Shown piece by piece: positions 39,253 through 52,232 of a stretch of 64,000 bases of DNA (its first letter is position 1; every line of letters starts with the position of its first letter). The notes under the pieces are model-generated. The model was not told where the DNA came from, made no database searches, and worked only from the letters and a program-made list of their open reading frames with translations. Made by a program: the position numbers and the translations under genes. The stretch is from Ulva prolifera (taxonomy: Eukaryota > Chlorophyta > Ulvophyceae > Ulvales > Ulvaceae): positions 5,566,522 through 5,630,521 of the forward strand of contig CM041202.1 in the NCBI GenBank assembly GCA_023078555.1, in the 5' to 3' direction.

Positions 39253-42200
39253 ATGTTGCGGATGGATTCCGGGCTGTTGTTCGATGTCATGCGCCCCAAC
39301 GCAACTTTCGCCAGCTTTGGCCAATGCCCAGCGCAAGAGCCCTGGACACCGCCGAATTTCAGCTGTGGAGGCCATGAGGACAGTCTGGCTGAGACTTATA
39401 ACGTTCTGAAGGAGCTAGATAGCGGTGGATCAAGTCCCATGGCTCCGAAGAAGCAAGAGCCTGCGGGGCAGACCTCCTCAATGGACAGCCCTGCTCAGGC
39501 TCCGAAGGCACCGCCACCGAAAACAAGGAGGAGAAGCTATAGCGAGGCCGATAGACTTGAAAGGAGACGCGCGCGAAATCGAGCTGCGCAGGCGAGGTTT
39601 CGCCAGAAACAGAGGGTGCGATGGCCTCATATGACTAGCACCACTTCAAGTTGCAGCCCCACTTCTACCCACCTACCCGCGGCGCTATGGCGTAACCCCG
39701 CAAGCAGTTCTTGCTAGGAAGAACGCTGTCATCCGCAGGATACCGTGTGCTGCACGCATCTGGGCTGGCCCTCATCCCGGGTGGTGTTGCGACGGCAGCC
39801 CGGTTGACAAAACGTCGAGTTTGCGAATGCATCAGACGTTGGACACGAGACATAGCCCCGCGCTGGCGCTGTCATGATCACTCCATCTGGTACCTATGAC
39901 AGAGTGTTGCTGCTTTCCATAGCCTGCACGCTGCAGTATCGAGCGTGTGGACAGCATACTAGTAGCCACGCCACGGCCGTTGATCCACGTCAAGGACCAC
40001 CCACGCGTGGGGACGCGTGCCACGCCGCATGTACACAACCCTAATACCCTTGGCAGCACCAGCGGATCGAGCCTCAGCGCCGCAATATGCAGGAGACAAA
40101 GTGCCCACGATTGTTATACTATTTCACATAACGAGTCATATAGAATATACGTGTACCTGAACGTCACTTGGCACAGCAATACAGGTACACAGCGTTAACT
40201 AGCATGCATGGCACATCTTGATGGATGACTCATGACCACACGTTGCACTCATCCAAACTTGGCCGTGCCGGGGGTACACCTATCCAGTACGGTATACCGC
40301 GGTATGTCTACTTCATGCTAGCTTCAGCGTATCTGATCTGCACAGACATCTGAGCTGACAAGTCTCATGCGTGCAAGTGGGTTGATTGAGATTTCTTGAG
40401 ATTCTTGTTGTCCCTTGCCAATTGTCCAGCCGAGGTGAAACTGTGCTGCAGGGCGAAGCGTTTGCCCCGTGCACCACAACCTGCACTCACTGCTTCGTCA
40501 TGTTTGGATACTATCCAGTAGTACGTGCCTGCAGGGCCCCGAACACATGTTTCATATGAAACATGAACAGGACCACCAGCCCAAGCATAAACACCCCCTG
40601 GACAACACTGGACCGCGAAACGCTGCAGTCTATCTGAAAAAATCCATGCAAATCCATGAACATGTAGTTGCCTTTTATCTTTGTCTACCATGGCAGTTCG
40701 TTGGATGCATGAAGTGATCACAACGCGATGATGATTCCCTCATGTGCCACCAGCCTGATGTCTTCCTGTCTGGCATCCCCATGCAAGCTTTACTTGCCAG
40801 ACTGACAGACAATCATTCATGCTCTGCATGTTCATCCATGCCATGTGCATCCATGCTCTGCATATTAAATTCTGCTGTTTGGGGACCCTATGCTGTTGCA
40901 GGGAGCCGTACATCACCACTGGCATCATGATGGCCTCCCCGCCCATTGGATCAGGGGATACTTATCACCTTAGCAACGTGTGTGAAGCCCTCCAGAAACC
41001 TATATCTAGGCCCTTTGCGGCAGTCCAGTGCTGCAGCTGGTGGTCATACCATTTAGTTGCCACTGCCGTGGCCTGTCTTTTGGCATATCTCCTTCAAAAT
41101 TTTCATTTGCACGCCACTTGCAGCATAATTGCATCAGACAGACAATCTGGATCACACCATGTATGCTTTTTGGTCACACCGCATGTACATGCAGATGTCA
41201 CACCGCTATGATGCAGGGGAAGTCTCTGCCTTGTGGGGCTAGCTAGGCCCTATAGGGGGCCTGTCACATGTGAGGGTAGGTGTAGGCCTGTGATCGAATC
41301 AGGCAGCCTCACTGGCAGGCAGCCGCCTAGGCCGTCTTGCCATCTTACACCCAGTTACGCTCAGTCGCATTCGTGTGTTAACAGCTGATAGGCTCTCTCC
41401 CCAAATGCATGATGCACGCGGAATGCATGATGAGCCGGGCTTTGGGCATCGAGGCGGGTCGGGGCGCATCGCGTGCATCAGCCGAGCATCCTCTATCACA
41501 GCTCGATGAATACAGCTTGACCACAGCGACCGGCAACCGTGGTGGCTGTGCGCAGGATGCGCGCTCCGTGCTCGAGAATCAGATCTTTGCGCGGCAGCGC
41601 ACGATCTCGTCCATGCGTGCGACCGCCGCGAGCCTGCAGCAGCAGAACGCTGCGGCTCTGGAGCGCCTGAACGCAGCCAACACAGCGCTCGCCGCGGCTG
41701 CCGCGGATCGGCCCCCCCGTGCACCCGCCCGCAGCTCCCCAGCCAACACCCTATGCTCCAACGCGCCCCGGGCCACGGACGGCCACGGCGCCTCTCTGTC
41801 GCGCATATACAGTCCCGCATCCTGCCCCTTGGCCACAGACGCCCCCAACGCCCCCCTCGCACAATCACCCGTCGATCTCCCCCCATTGCAACAATCCCCT
41901 CTTGGAGCTCCCGCAGAGCCGGAGCAGTACACACAGCACGCGCTCCCCGCGGGCCGCCCGCCGCCACGCCACCGCGCTGTTCTGCGGCGCAGCACAGCAC
42001 GCAGCAGCACGCGGCCCGAGCCGTCGACGCTCCCGCCGCCAATCTCGTCGTTTCCGCGCTGCGACGGCATCTCGTACCGGGACGTTCTGCAAGCCTCTGC
42101 GGCGCCCGGGCCGTTTGTGGACTTCTCGCACGCGAGCCTGCGGTCGCTGTTGGGCGCGTGCAAGGCGAAGAAGGCCGCCGCGGCCCACGCGCTGCCCGCC

Positions 42201-45036
42201 GACGTCTGCTGGTTCCTGCTCTCGGAGTATGAGGTCGCGCCGGGGCTGCCGCTGTCGTACAGCTCCACGCTGAGCTCTCCGGAGTGTGTCGCGGCGCTGT
42301 CGATTCACTTCCTGCTGCTGACGTTTGAGTTTGCGCTCTGCACCGCGGCGGGTGACCATGGTGCGTGCTGCAGCCTGTGCCACATCTCGGGTGGTGCTGG
42401 GGTACTTGAATGGCAAGTGCAATGACGCTCGAAAAATGATGGCCAGCAAGATGCTTTACCGCAGCCGATGTACTCTTGGCTGGCCATTCCACAGCGTTCA
42501 GGGACATTGTAGGTTCCCAGCACACCTCTTAACAGTTTCTGAGCGATTGAGGAGTACCTATAGCTGGGAACCTCAGCTCCTGCATGCAAATTACTTCTGC
42601 ATCCAAAGTCGGAGGCCGACCTGTGCCTGCAGGCGTCACAGAGGCCATGCATACACCGGAGTCTCCGCCGCACGGTCAGCCGCCGGCAAACCCATATGCA
42701 GGGGGCATGCACCACACGCAAGCATCGACTTCACCCCGCGACCGGGACTCCTGGGCTGCCGCACTCACAACAGCCAGAGGCGTCAAGCGCAGCAGCAGCC
42801 ACGGCGAGCCGGCGGCCCGCCACCCACACCCGGGCCACGAGCCTCTAGAGGATGTGCCCTCCGTACGCATGCGCAGCATCAGCCAGGACGGCGGCCCCCC
42901 GCAAGCGCCTGTGACCGCGTCCCTCCGGAGCGCCGCGTCGGCGGCTGCAGCCATGCATGCTGCAGTCGCACACCTGGCAGACGAGCTTCCCTCGTCCCCT
43001 CCCGCCCCGTACGCCAGCGTAGATATGCATGTGCCAGTGGGGGGTGATGCGAGAGGCTACATGCTTCAGCCGCCGCCAACCGAGCCGCTCCGCTGGAGTG
43101 GCCAGGTGACCTGTGGCGTCGCCCAGCTGACCGACGCGCGAGCGGCCGTCCGCACATGCGTGCGCGCGGTCGTTGCGGCATTCAGCGCGATCGTGCCGCC
43201 GGCCGCGATGCGCCGGCTGTGCATCTCCAACGCTGAGCACATCGAGGAGCTGCTGCATGCATTTCCGACGGAGGCGGCCGACATGCATGGCGCGGAGGAG
43301 GAGATGCATGACGTGGAGGGGTTTGCGTACCACACGGCCGTGACCGCGGCGCTGCAGTTTGTGCTTGGGGAGCTGCGGGGTGGCATGCGGCACATGGCCG
43401 GCCTGATCAATGTCATGGTGCGCCACCCATATATATGCATGTGTATCCCCCCCCCTAGCACCGGGCGTAGTGTTGTGTTTTTACCTGGTAAAAAGGTTTC
43501 AGTGCATCCATGACAGACAGTTTGTGACCACCGCTCAGGCTATGTTTACACCTGACAGAACACGTACTGCCTGAAATATGCGTCTACATGTTGCTGGACG
43601 GGCCGATGCAGTTCTAGGTCCGAGTCATTGGCGGTGGGAGGCGATGGCAGTGGCGTGGTTGTGATCACACATCATGATGTGCAGGCGGGAGTGCCATCAC
43701 AGGGAGGTGTCGGTGGCCCCTCGGGCCCGGCGGCCGTGCAGAGGCGTGGCTTCATCGCGCTGGCATCCTACAGCATGTGCTACTCGCTCACCCTCACCGA
43801 CGCGGCGCGAGTGATGCGTCGGCTCGCCGTGAACGGCACGATACCGCTCATGAAGAACTACGAGGTGCGTCGTGGCTGCGACCGTGCAACAGCGATCGTA
43901 TGCATGGGCGGTGCATGAAGTTTGTGGAAACAATTGCAAGGAAATCTGCAACAACAAGGGCGTGGAATGAGGCTGGCCTGCACAGTGTGTGCGGCGCACT
44001 CCGAGTCACACGCTGCGTGCTGCCCACCCACACGCTGCGTGCTGCGTACCCACATGCTGCGTACACGTGTGCTGTCCACTTCCACGTTAAACACCTGAGC
44101 AAGTGAGCATGGTGAATTTGTAGCATTTGAACTTGCACGGCACACGTGGCAGCGTGCTCTGCAGCTGCCATTTCCGGCGGTGGGTGTTAGGGGGAGCACA
44201 GCCTGTGGGCCAAGCAGCCGCAGGATGTAGCAGCACTGTGTCTGTACGCCGCCCTGGAGCATATGCATGAGTCAGGACTCTTGTATGGCCCTGATGTTCT
44301 CAGTGTAAGAGAATCAAGAGTCTGTCGAAGTCGAGATATGCGTCGCACCGACACAACACTCCGCCATGGACCCTCACCTCAGCCACTCATGCATGCGCCT
44401 GTGCAGGTGGACAACCTCCACATCCGCATGTACCGCATGCTGCACCCGGCGCCGCCCCAACGCGTCGCCCTCGCGGCCCACTGGCACCTCTGGGAGCGCC
44501 GCCGCCGCACCCTTGACGCCCCCATGGCCACCGCCCGCGGCCTCCTCTCCTCCCTCCCCCAGTTCATCCCCATCCCCGCATCCTTCGCGCGCCGCATCTT
44601 CAACATCGCCGACGGCGCCGCCCCCCCGCCGCAGCACGCGCAGCACGCGCAGCACGAGTTCGCGCCGTGGGACCAGCAGCCGGTCGTGCCGCTGCTCGGC
44701 GCCGCGGCGGACGTGACGGCCACCGCCGACGAGGCGGCGCGCCTGCTCTCCTACGTCCTTGCGTCGGTGTCACTGGTGAGCGTCGAGATGAAGGGCATTC
44801 GGCTGCAGCCGGGGCAGCTGCTGAGCCTCGGGCAGCTGTTGCGGCTGCACTCCTGCCACCTGCTGAACCGCAAGGCACCCCCCGTCGATTTCATGGGGCT
44901 CTGCCAGCTTGCCGCGATGCAGATGGCTTGGGAGGAGCGGCGGGCGCGGGAGTGGAAAGCCCTGCAATCGAACATGGGGGAGGATCTCGCGCCCCCGCAG
45001 ACTCTTGGCCAGTGGGGCCGCGGAGGAGGCATGTAA
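39253..45036 (+). CDS. bZIP transcription factor B (diverged family member), 920 aa
   Basis: Five exons join in phase to 2763 nt: 39253-39615, 41556-42360, 42633-43417, 43685-43864 and 44407-45036. Exon 1 ends in the basic region 'RRRARNRAAQARFRQKQR', of the fungal Pap1/Yap1-like NRxAQxxFR type. Exon 2 begins 'DARSVLENQIFARQ', restoring N-x7-R-x9-L. Block 2 includes 'CWFLLSEYEVAPGLPLSYSS'; block 3 in exon 3 starts 'CGVAQLTDARAAVRTCV' and ends near 'AYHTAVTAALQFV'. Block 4 spans exons 4 and 5 ('RLAVNGTIPLMKNYE' then 'VDNLHIRMYRMLHPAPPQR'). Blocks 2 and 3 are split by a phase-1 intron, as in gene A but not in the three tandem copies. The 1.9-kb first intron is the longest of the family here. 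Nuclear DNA-binding dimer is the expected role; targets are not known. Confidence 0.8.
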
Positions 45037-47138
45037 GTGTGCCTGTGGAATTACAAAAAAAAACCAAAAAAAAACCCCCTGCAGCTGAATTATGCCGCCA
45101 CCAGCAGCAAGGCCACGCCAGGTCGCTGTGACATTGGTGAGCGGCATCCGCCGAGTGGTGCGGGGTTGGTGCGGCGCGCCGCCCCGCACCAGTTGCATTT
45201 CACTGTTTCAATCACCGCTGCGTAGCGTGCCGTGATGGCATATGTACATGTGGCGCTATTGGCAGCCGATGTTTCCTGGGTAGGTGTGGTTCTGATCTCC
45301 AGCTTGTGCTCTATTTGCGTCGGCAATGGTGATCCGTGAGGGATGAATCTAACTGCGGTGGTGCGTCTGAGAGGCGAAGGTGCCGCCGCTTGCTGTTCCA
45401 ATAACCAGCCTGGTGTTCCGTACATGCTGTGGTGGCATGGTCTGTACATGGTGTGGTGGCCAATGGGGTGGATTTGTGCGCCTGTGTGTGTTCCAGCCGT
45501 ATGTGTGTTGATAACGTATTGAATCATATACTTCGTTCCTGGTGAGATGCCTGGCAGGCGTGATCTGGAGGGAAGGGGGTGAAGCATAGCAGTGTGCAGT
45601 GCTTGCAGCTGCTCACAGCTGATGGGAGATGCGATGGGCAATTGGTGGGGAAGGACCTATGTGGCCGAGAATTTGCGTATACAGTGGGTGTGTACGCATG
45701 CCAAGCTACTCTGATTGTGCGTTACCCTGTCCTGTTCCTGCCACTGAGATGCGTGGTGATGAGTGCTTCCTGTCGCCTGTGCTGCAGATGTTTCGGGCCT
45801 GTACAATGTTTGCAGGTCGGGAACATCACAGCACAGGTCACCAGTCACGTGACTGATGATCTGCATGGCTATGGTCACCACATGGCTATGGTCACGGTGC
45901 GCCGCAACAGTTGTATATGTCCCCACAAGTGTAACGCAAGTAGCGAATCAAGACGGGTCGACATGTGCCACAGTGTTCTCAGAGGACCCAGCTTTTGTGG
46001 CAGTCCAGTGGTAGAGCGGTCTTATCACTGGACTGCCACATGGACGCATATGATTGCTATGATAATACCGCTCTACCACTGGACTGCCACATGGACGCAT
46101 ATGATTCATATGAATTCGAAGCATGTCATCTGGCTCGACATTCCTGATCACCGGGCACACGTGTACATCATACCGTATCGCCACAATTTGTTAGCACAAT
46201 TGATTGATTGATGTGTATAATGACCAGTAATGGATCAGACCGGAGTGTGCATTGAAGTTCTGCTGCGCTGGGTGAGTGGCTGCGGTGTGGTTTGGTTGTG
46301 TTCCTGAGCGGTTCTTGCAGTGTGCTACCGGCCTCCGAGAGTCTGACAATTCAACTTGCAGCATGCTCACGCCACCTGCCATGGCGGCGCACTTTGCGAC
46401 ATGCAAAGTCAGCAGGCACACGGTATCACACTCACACCGGCTGCCTTCATCCCTGTGACTCACACCAGCTGCAGGCCTTGCAGTGATAGCCTGGAGAAAT
46501 GCTGCTCGCGATAGCCCTAGCAGTGCGCTGCGTCAGATACTTCAGGGGAAGGCAAAACAGGCAGACAAATTCATTAGATGATGATCTCCCAACCGATGGA
46601 GAAGTTGTTGTCTGACACACGAGCATCCACACTGGCCTGAGTGCCTGCCCCACTTCACCAGCCTCAAATTAAGCAACGGGAAGCCCCACTCCGTGTCTGC
46701 ACGGTTACGCAAAGGTTACCTACTATCGGAGGAGGGACAAGGACTTCTTCCCTGGCTTGGCACCGGGCCATCGCGCTGCAGTTTGCCACGGCCAATTGGT
46801 TCCCGCGGCTATCTCAGAGATAGGTCAAGCTGATTTGGCGCAGTGTACATGGCAGAGCACGTCACCTGTATGAACGACTACACAGCTACAGTAGTCTCGT
46901 CAGCATGGGCGGAGGAAACACACTGGGTCGCCGAATCTGCAACAGCCTGCGGAACAGGACATCGCGTCGGGAACGGCACCTCGAGATAGTTTGTCTGTCG
47001 ACTGGAAACTGAGCGGTGACAGCACAATCTGAAAAATGCCCGCGTCCGAAGCGCCTGGCTGAATGGTACTGTGCGCTTGTGCTGGGTGTGTGCTAGTCGT
47101 GCGCATGGACTGCTCATGTGGGCTGTGCTCGGGCGCGA
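45037..47138. other. Interval between bZIP genes B and C
   Basis: Holds the 94-bp MITE at 45997-46090. No coding region can be supported; a small minus-strand frame at 46.45-46.65 kb was not convincing. Confidence 0.4.
45997..46090. mobile_element. 94-bp MITE with GTGGCAGTCCAGTG termini
   Basis: The outer 24 bp at each end (45997-46020 and 46067-46090) are perfect inverted repeats beginning GTGGCAGTCCAGTGGTAGAG. A second terminus, CACTGGACTGCCACATGGAC, lies at 46026-46045, and that end plus flank is repeated at 46077-46106. This suggests a nested or partly duplicated insertion. A relative lies at 57569-57663. No target duplication was clear. Confidence 0.8.
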
Positions 47139-47583
47139 GCTGACAGGATGATGGCCAATGTAAGCGCTCACTCCAGCGGTACGACGCAGTGTCAACAGCC
47201 GTACACGTGCGATCTACATGAAGGGCATCAGCTTCAGCGTCAGTGTTGAGGCTAAAAGATACCTCTTCATAGTTTGCTGCTGTGTCAACGCTGCTACATA
47301 TAAACCTTGCAGATGATGATGGCGCAGCAATGGGCATTGATCCGGAATTTCTTCGCTGTGCAGTGATCAACGTGATGTAAACTTTGTTCAGAATACCTAT
47401 AAAGTAGGTCATTGGACTTTTGCGGTTCCTCATATCGCTTCCACCGTCGACGCGACACCGAAGGCATACCGAGCTGTCGCGCTGTTGAACTGCAAACCCA
47501 AGGCCCCTTCGTTGTACGAGAGAATCGCCATCCACAAAGCAAGGCATACATGCAGTTCAAGCTATTTGGGGGGCTGCAGTGAG
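47139..47583 (+). promoter_or_regulatory. Conserved upstream region of bZIP gene C
   Basis: Contains the core GTAAGCGCTCACTCCAGC (47160-47177), shared exactly with genes D and E. Further shared islands include GATGATGGC, a CACTGATCCGG-like stretch, and GCTGTGCGGTGATCA-like sequence. The core lies 406 bp before the start codon. Confidence 0.7.
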
Positions 47584-50500
47584 ATGGAAATGTTGATGCG
47601 CAACATGTGGGAGTGCATAGATGACCACTGTGCGTACGACAACCCCGGCTCGGCAGGCAGCGCACCAGAACAAACACAAGACCGTAGGAGATCTACAAAG
47701 ACTCATGAAGAGCGGCTAGATCGAACCCGAGAGCGTAACCGGAACGCTCAAAGGCGATATAGAGAAAAGCAAAAGGTGTAGCCCTCTTCCAAAACCGTCG
47801 TTGCCGCGAATGCGCTAGCCAGTCTTTAAATTTCAGCAGCAATTTCTACTAGTATAAGCTTGGATCGGTGCAGCTGCGTTCACGCCAAACCTCGCCTTTT
47901 CTTAAAGCGTTTGCCTGAACGGGCTGCACGCATGGCAGCGGCAACTGCCCACCGGTCGCATTTGACGTACAAAACCTCCATCATGATGCCTGCAACTCTG
48001 GCGTAGGGCACTGTCGGTGTTGTAGACACACGGGAGACGCCTGTGTGTGCAGCAGCAGCAGGAGCAGCAGATCCACGACCTTCAACTTCGCATGGCCAAG
48101 GCAACAGCCGCACGGGCCAAGGCAACAGCCGCACGGGACCAGCTGAACGACCAGCGGCACACTCTGCTCAATCGCCTCATGTCATCACCCCACAGCTCTG
48201 CTTCTCCATGTTCACACGAAGCCACACCTAGTCCAACTCTCGCCCACCCACCTGCAACGGCGCCAACTCCTGCAGCGGCGGCAGCTCCAGCAACGCAGCA
48301 GCTCTGCGCTCCTGCCCACGTCCACTTCAGCACATGCGCAGGGGCGTCTCGCCCCACACATGACACCTGCCTGGTCCGGCCCCGCCACACCAGCGCAGAC
48401 CTGTACACCCGCCACCGTCTCCTACCACCTCCGATGTCATCCTTCCGCCACTGCGCCGCCATCTCCTACGACGACTTCCTCAAAGCCTCCGGAAGCTCCT
48501 CCCGCATCATCGACCTCTCGTGCATGGAGTTCATGGACATCCTGCAGTCCGCACAGGCTGCGATTGCACAGAGGCTCGGCTGCAGCCAGGCAGACATCTG
48601 CTGGGTGGTACAGACACACTACGAGGTCGCCCCGGGCGTGCCGCTGTCCTACTCGTCCAGCCTCAGCTCCCCGGAGTGTGTCGCGTCCCTGGTCCTCCAC
48701 AGCATCTTTGCCCAGCTGGAGGTGGCGGTGCTTTCTGCGGAAAGCGAGTCAGATGCCTCCCAGCGCTTCCCCCCGCTCTTCCGCATGTCCACACCAGCCG
48801 CTGCCACGTCGGCAGAGTCCACAGGGGACCCTGAGCCGATCAGCAAGTTCCCGCGCCGTGAGGCGCCGCGTGTGCACACCAGCTCAGCGGCATCGGCAAG
48901 AACGGTGGACGCGAGCCGCACTCATGAGGACCATGCATGTGAACTTCTCGATGACCTCCGCCTGGGTGGGAGCGTTGGACCGGACGGGGCGGTTCCTCGT
49001 GGAGATGCCGGAGACATGAAGGCCTTCATGCATGAGGTCGACAGCCTACCCTTGGATGAGTGGCTTGAGGACGTCTTTGCTGGTGACGCGGCCATGTGTC
49101 GGGAGGACATGCGCATCGGCGGTCGCTGTGTTGATGCGGTGGTCGAGGGGGGTGAAGGAGGCAACGACACGGCATATGCCTCAGAGCCGCTGTTCGTCCG
49201 CTGCGGGGTGGACGGCGTGGCTGATGGGCGCATGGCCGTCCGGGCTGTGATGCAGCAGATCGTGCGCAGCATAACACAGCACAGCGCGGCGGACGGGGAG
49301 ACAATCACCGAGCTGATACGGTGCTGCGGGAACATCGCAGCAGATGTTGTGGCAGAGTTCGACGCGGGAAGCACAGCCGGTGCCGCGGACGGCGCTGTGG
49401 AAGGGGGTGTCTCAGGCAGTGCGGGGGCTGCCGAGAACGCGCATGCCTCGGCACGGAGCAACGGCAGCTCCCAGCCTCAGCACGAGTGCGAGCGTGCGGG
49501 TGAGATTGCGCCCATACCCCAGCCGATGCCACCGGGTGTGGTCCGGGGGGCCGAGGCTGTCGCGGCCGGTGTTGAGCAGTTTCAAGTGCAGTGCTGCGTG
49601 GACGGCAAGGAGGACACGGTTGCTGGTGTCAGTCACAGAGCGGAGGACAACAGCCATGGTGATGGTGAAGACGAGGGGGACGACGATGGCAGTGGAGAAC
49701 AAGACGACGCTGCGTCGGACGCGTACCACGAGACTGTGACGAGGACGCTGTGTGCCATGCTGCGTGCTGTGCGCGACGTGTGCTATGAAGTCAGCGAGAC
49801 GTGGCCCACTGTGGCGCAGGTGCGGCCGCCTCGATGCTGTCTCCTGCCATGCCCAGTGACTGCTGGTGTTGACATGACTTTGTGGGTTTGGGGGCCTTGA
49901 CGCTGCCAGCGGGCCCTTGCCTGTGGACTGATATACCAACGTTGGGCCTGCATGCTTCTCTCTCCGCTCGTCAAGCATGCAGGCCCAACACGGGCCGATG
50001 AAACACGGGCTGCGCTCGCACTTGATCAGGGTCGTGCTTCTATAGTAGCTATTGCATTAACTTGGGTGCCTGGCAGCCTCGCACGACGGCAGCTCATCGA
50101 TGTCGTCACCCATGAGCAGAGCTTCCTGTTTCCAGGCGGCGGAGGCGCCTGTGCCGGCGGCGGAGGCTGAGGAGCTCCGGCAGGAGAGGGTGCATCTCAC
50201 GCTGTCTGAGATCTGCACCACCCACGCCATGTCAACGCGGGATGCAGGCCGCATGACGCGCGGCATGGCCGTCAACAACATGTCAAACTCTCGGAAGCAG
50301 TTCGAGGTGCGCTCCTCTCCGCCCCGATCGTTGGAACCTATTTCCATCTGTGCAGGAGATACCATGTGTGCATGCATGTGTGATGTTTGCCGGTGTGCTT
50401 GTGTGGGTGCCAGCTGTTGCGCTTTTTCAGTCTGCGACGCCGTGGCTGCCGCGGCAGATGCATGACGGTGCCACCATGCCGCCGCCACGTCGCAGGAGGC

Positions 50501-51566
50501 CTCTCTGTGTGGCACATGCACTCCTCCTCGCTGCGTACCTCAGTGTATGATAGCAAAGTTAGTTCCCACAGTTGCTGCTGACCTTGCGGTCGTGAAGAAG
50601 TATGGAACTGCATGTCATGCCTGCCCACCAATCGATCCCTGGTACGAAAGATCCAGCTGTCCAGCTGTCCAGCACCTTTCCGTGCACTGGTCCAACAACA
50701 AGGGCTCCATCACGAGCCGGGATGTAGCGGCATGCACTGCTACACCTCCCTCCGGCCACGGTTCTACATCTGCGGCTTTGCGCCTGTCCTGCCGCCCTGC
50801 CGCATGCAGCCGAGCGCCCAGCCAGGCCCACTTGGCGCAATGCATGCAGGTGGAGAATGCCCACATCCGCTACTACCGGCAGCTGGCCCTGTCGGCGGAG
50901 CAGCGCGCCCAGATGGCTGCGTGGTGGCACTCCTGGCTCAGAAACAAGGGTACCCTTGACACCTCGGCCGCTGCCGCCCGGCGCGCGCTGAACGCGCTGC
51001 CGGACACCCTGCCCCTCCCGCAAAGCCACCTCAGCCACATCTGCCACGTGGCAGAAGGGGCCATGCCTCCGCGTACTTGTGCCGCCTGCGCCGCTGCCAC
51101 GCTCTGTGCCTCCCCGGGACCGTGCAGCTGCACACACGGCATGCATGAGCAACATGCATGTCACGCCGCAGCGTCGGAGAGTGGGGCGGTAGGTATGCAT
51201 GTTGCTGGGGTCCAGGTCGCCAGTGGGTGCGCGGGCTGTGGCGGGTCGGTCGGGGATGATGCGGGCGGCGTGCCGCTGGGGGCGGACGCGGGGGGCATGT
51301 GTCGTGCCGCGGAGGCTGTGCGGCTTCTGCGGGGCATGCAGGATGCGGACGGGGCACTGTCGGTGTCCGCGGCGGTAATGCATCAGCAGCCCGGGGCCCT
51401 GCTGGATGCGGATCAACTGGCGTACATCTGTCGCAAGAACGTGCTGCAAGGGTGCCCGATGATCGACAGCCTCGTGCTGTGCCAGCTGGCGGCCACGCAG
51501 CTGCGGCGGCAGGAGCTGTACCGCTGGCCGGCCATGCTGGGCGCGCCGCTGCCAGAGCGCATGTGA
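47584..51566 (+). CDS. bZIP transcription factor C (tandem paralogue 1), 948 aa
   Basis: Four exons join in phase to 2847 nt: 47584-47775, 48053-49819, 50136-50306 and 50850-51566. The basic region 'RTRERNRNAQRRYREKQK' closes exon 1 (64 aa). Exon 2 opens 'QQQEQQIHDLQLR' and contains 'AKATAAR' twice, an exact 21-bp duplication. Unlike the other four genes, zipper position 1 (N-x7-R-x9-) is Q, because three residues are missing relative to D and E. Block 2 ('ADICWVVQTHYEVAPGVPLS') and block 3 ('LFVRCGVDGVADGRMAVRAV') share exon 2 without an intron. Between them are acidic patches ('HACELLDDLR', 'LDEWLEDVFAGD'), possible activation motifs. An Asp/Glu tract precedes 'AYHETVTRTLCAMLRAVRDV'. The last exon carries a Cys/His-rich linker ('CAACAAAT', 'CSCTHGMHEQHAC', 'CAGCG') before the conserved C-terminus 'CQLAATQLRRQELYRW'. 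The start is the first ATG of the exon. Confidence 0.8.
49941..49989. ncRNA. Intronic hairpin, perfect 17-bp stem (candidate structured RNA)
   Basis: In intron 2 of gene C, GTTGGGCCTGCATGCTT (49941-49957) pairs perfectly with 49973-49989 around a 15-nt loop. It may be a small inverted-repeat element or a miRNA-type precursor; the stem is short for the latter. The structure is seen directly; the RNA identity is a guess. Confidence 0.3.
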
Positions 51567-51778
51567 CCGCGCTGCGCGTGCTGCGTGCTGTGCTGTTCTC
51601 TGGGAAGTGCTGTAATCTTTGGCTTCCTGAATCATGTCATTATGGCATCGCAGTCACGGCACTTACTGTGACGTGCCCGCGTCCCATGGGCTTCGCTGCA
51701 GTGACAGTGCGCTCTGGACGAATGTTGTGTCGGGCGTGCTGGCCGCGTGCATGGGGACGGCTGTGTACTAGCCGAGCC

Positions 51779-51797
51779 ACGTATCTCCGAGATACGT
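51779..51797. promoter_or_regulatory. Short palindrome upstream of bZIP gene D
   Basis: ACGTATCTC-C-GAGATACGT, a perfect 9-bp inverted repeat, lies 13 bp before the conserved core GTAAGCGCTCACTCCAGC. Its dyad symmetry would suit a dimeric factor; no counterpart was seen upstream of C or E. Confidence 0.4.
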
Positions 51798-51799
51798 AC

Positions 51800-52232
51800 C
51801 GCTGCTGAAGTAAGCGCTCACTCCAGCGACGCGCATCACATCGTCAAGAGCGGCAGGCGGGCGCCTTGCATGAGCGACTTGCGGGTCAGATTCTGTTGTA
51901 GACGAACATCGTTGCATGGATGGACACTGTGTCAGCGCTGCCAAATCGAAACGCGCAAGAGATGATGGCCGGCACTGATCATGACCCGCCAAATTTCAGC
52001 TGTACGGCGGGCATATCATGGCGTACATTCTCTCAGCATAATTCTTGATAGACACATCTGTTATGTACATGTTTCCTCATATCGTTTCCACCTGCGACGC
52101 GCATCCAAGGCATGGAGCTGTCGCTTTTCAAACTGCATGCGCACGGCCCATCTCGCTGTCCGAAAGCAGATGCCATTGCCACATCCTTCAAAAGATAACT
52201 TAACTTATTTGGCCTGCTTCGGGAAGACGTAG
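51800..52232 (+). promoter_or_regulatory. Conserved upstream region of bZIP gene D
   Basis: The core GTAAGCGCTCACTCCAGC is at 51810-51827, 405 bp before the start codon. Downstream islands shared with C and E include GATGATGGCCGGCACTGATC and a TTTCAGCTGTACGGCGGGCAT-like stretch. Confidence 0.7.

Noticed and set aside
40987-41045. A further GTGGCAG-type MITE
   Set aside because: Only one half-terminus (GCGGCAGTCCAGTG) is present; no opposite end within a fitting distance.
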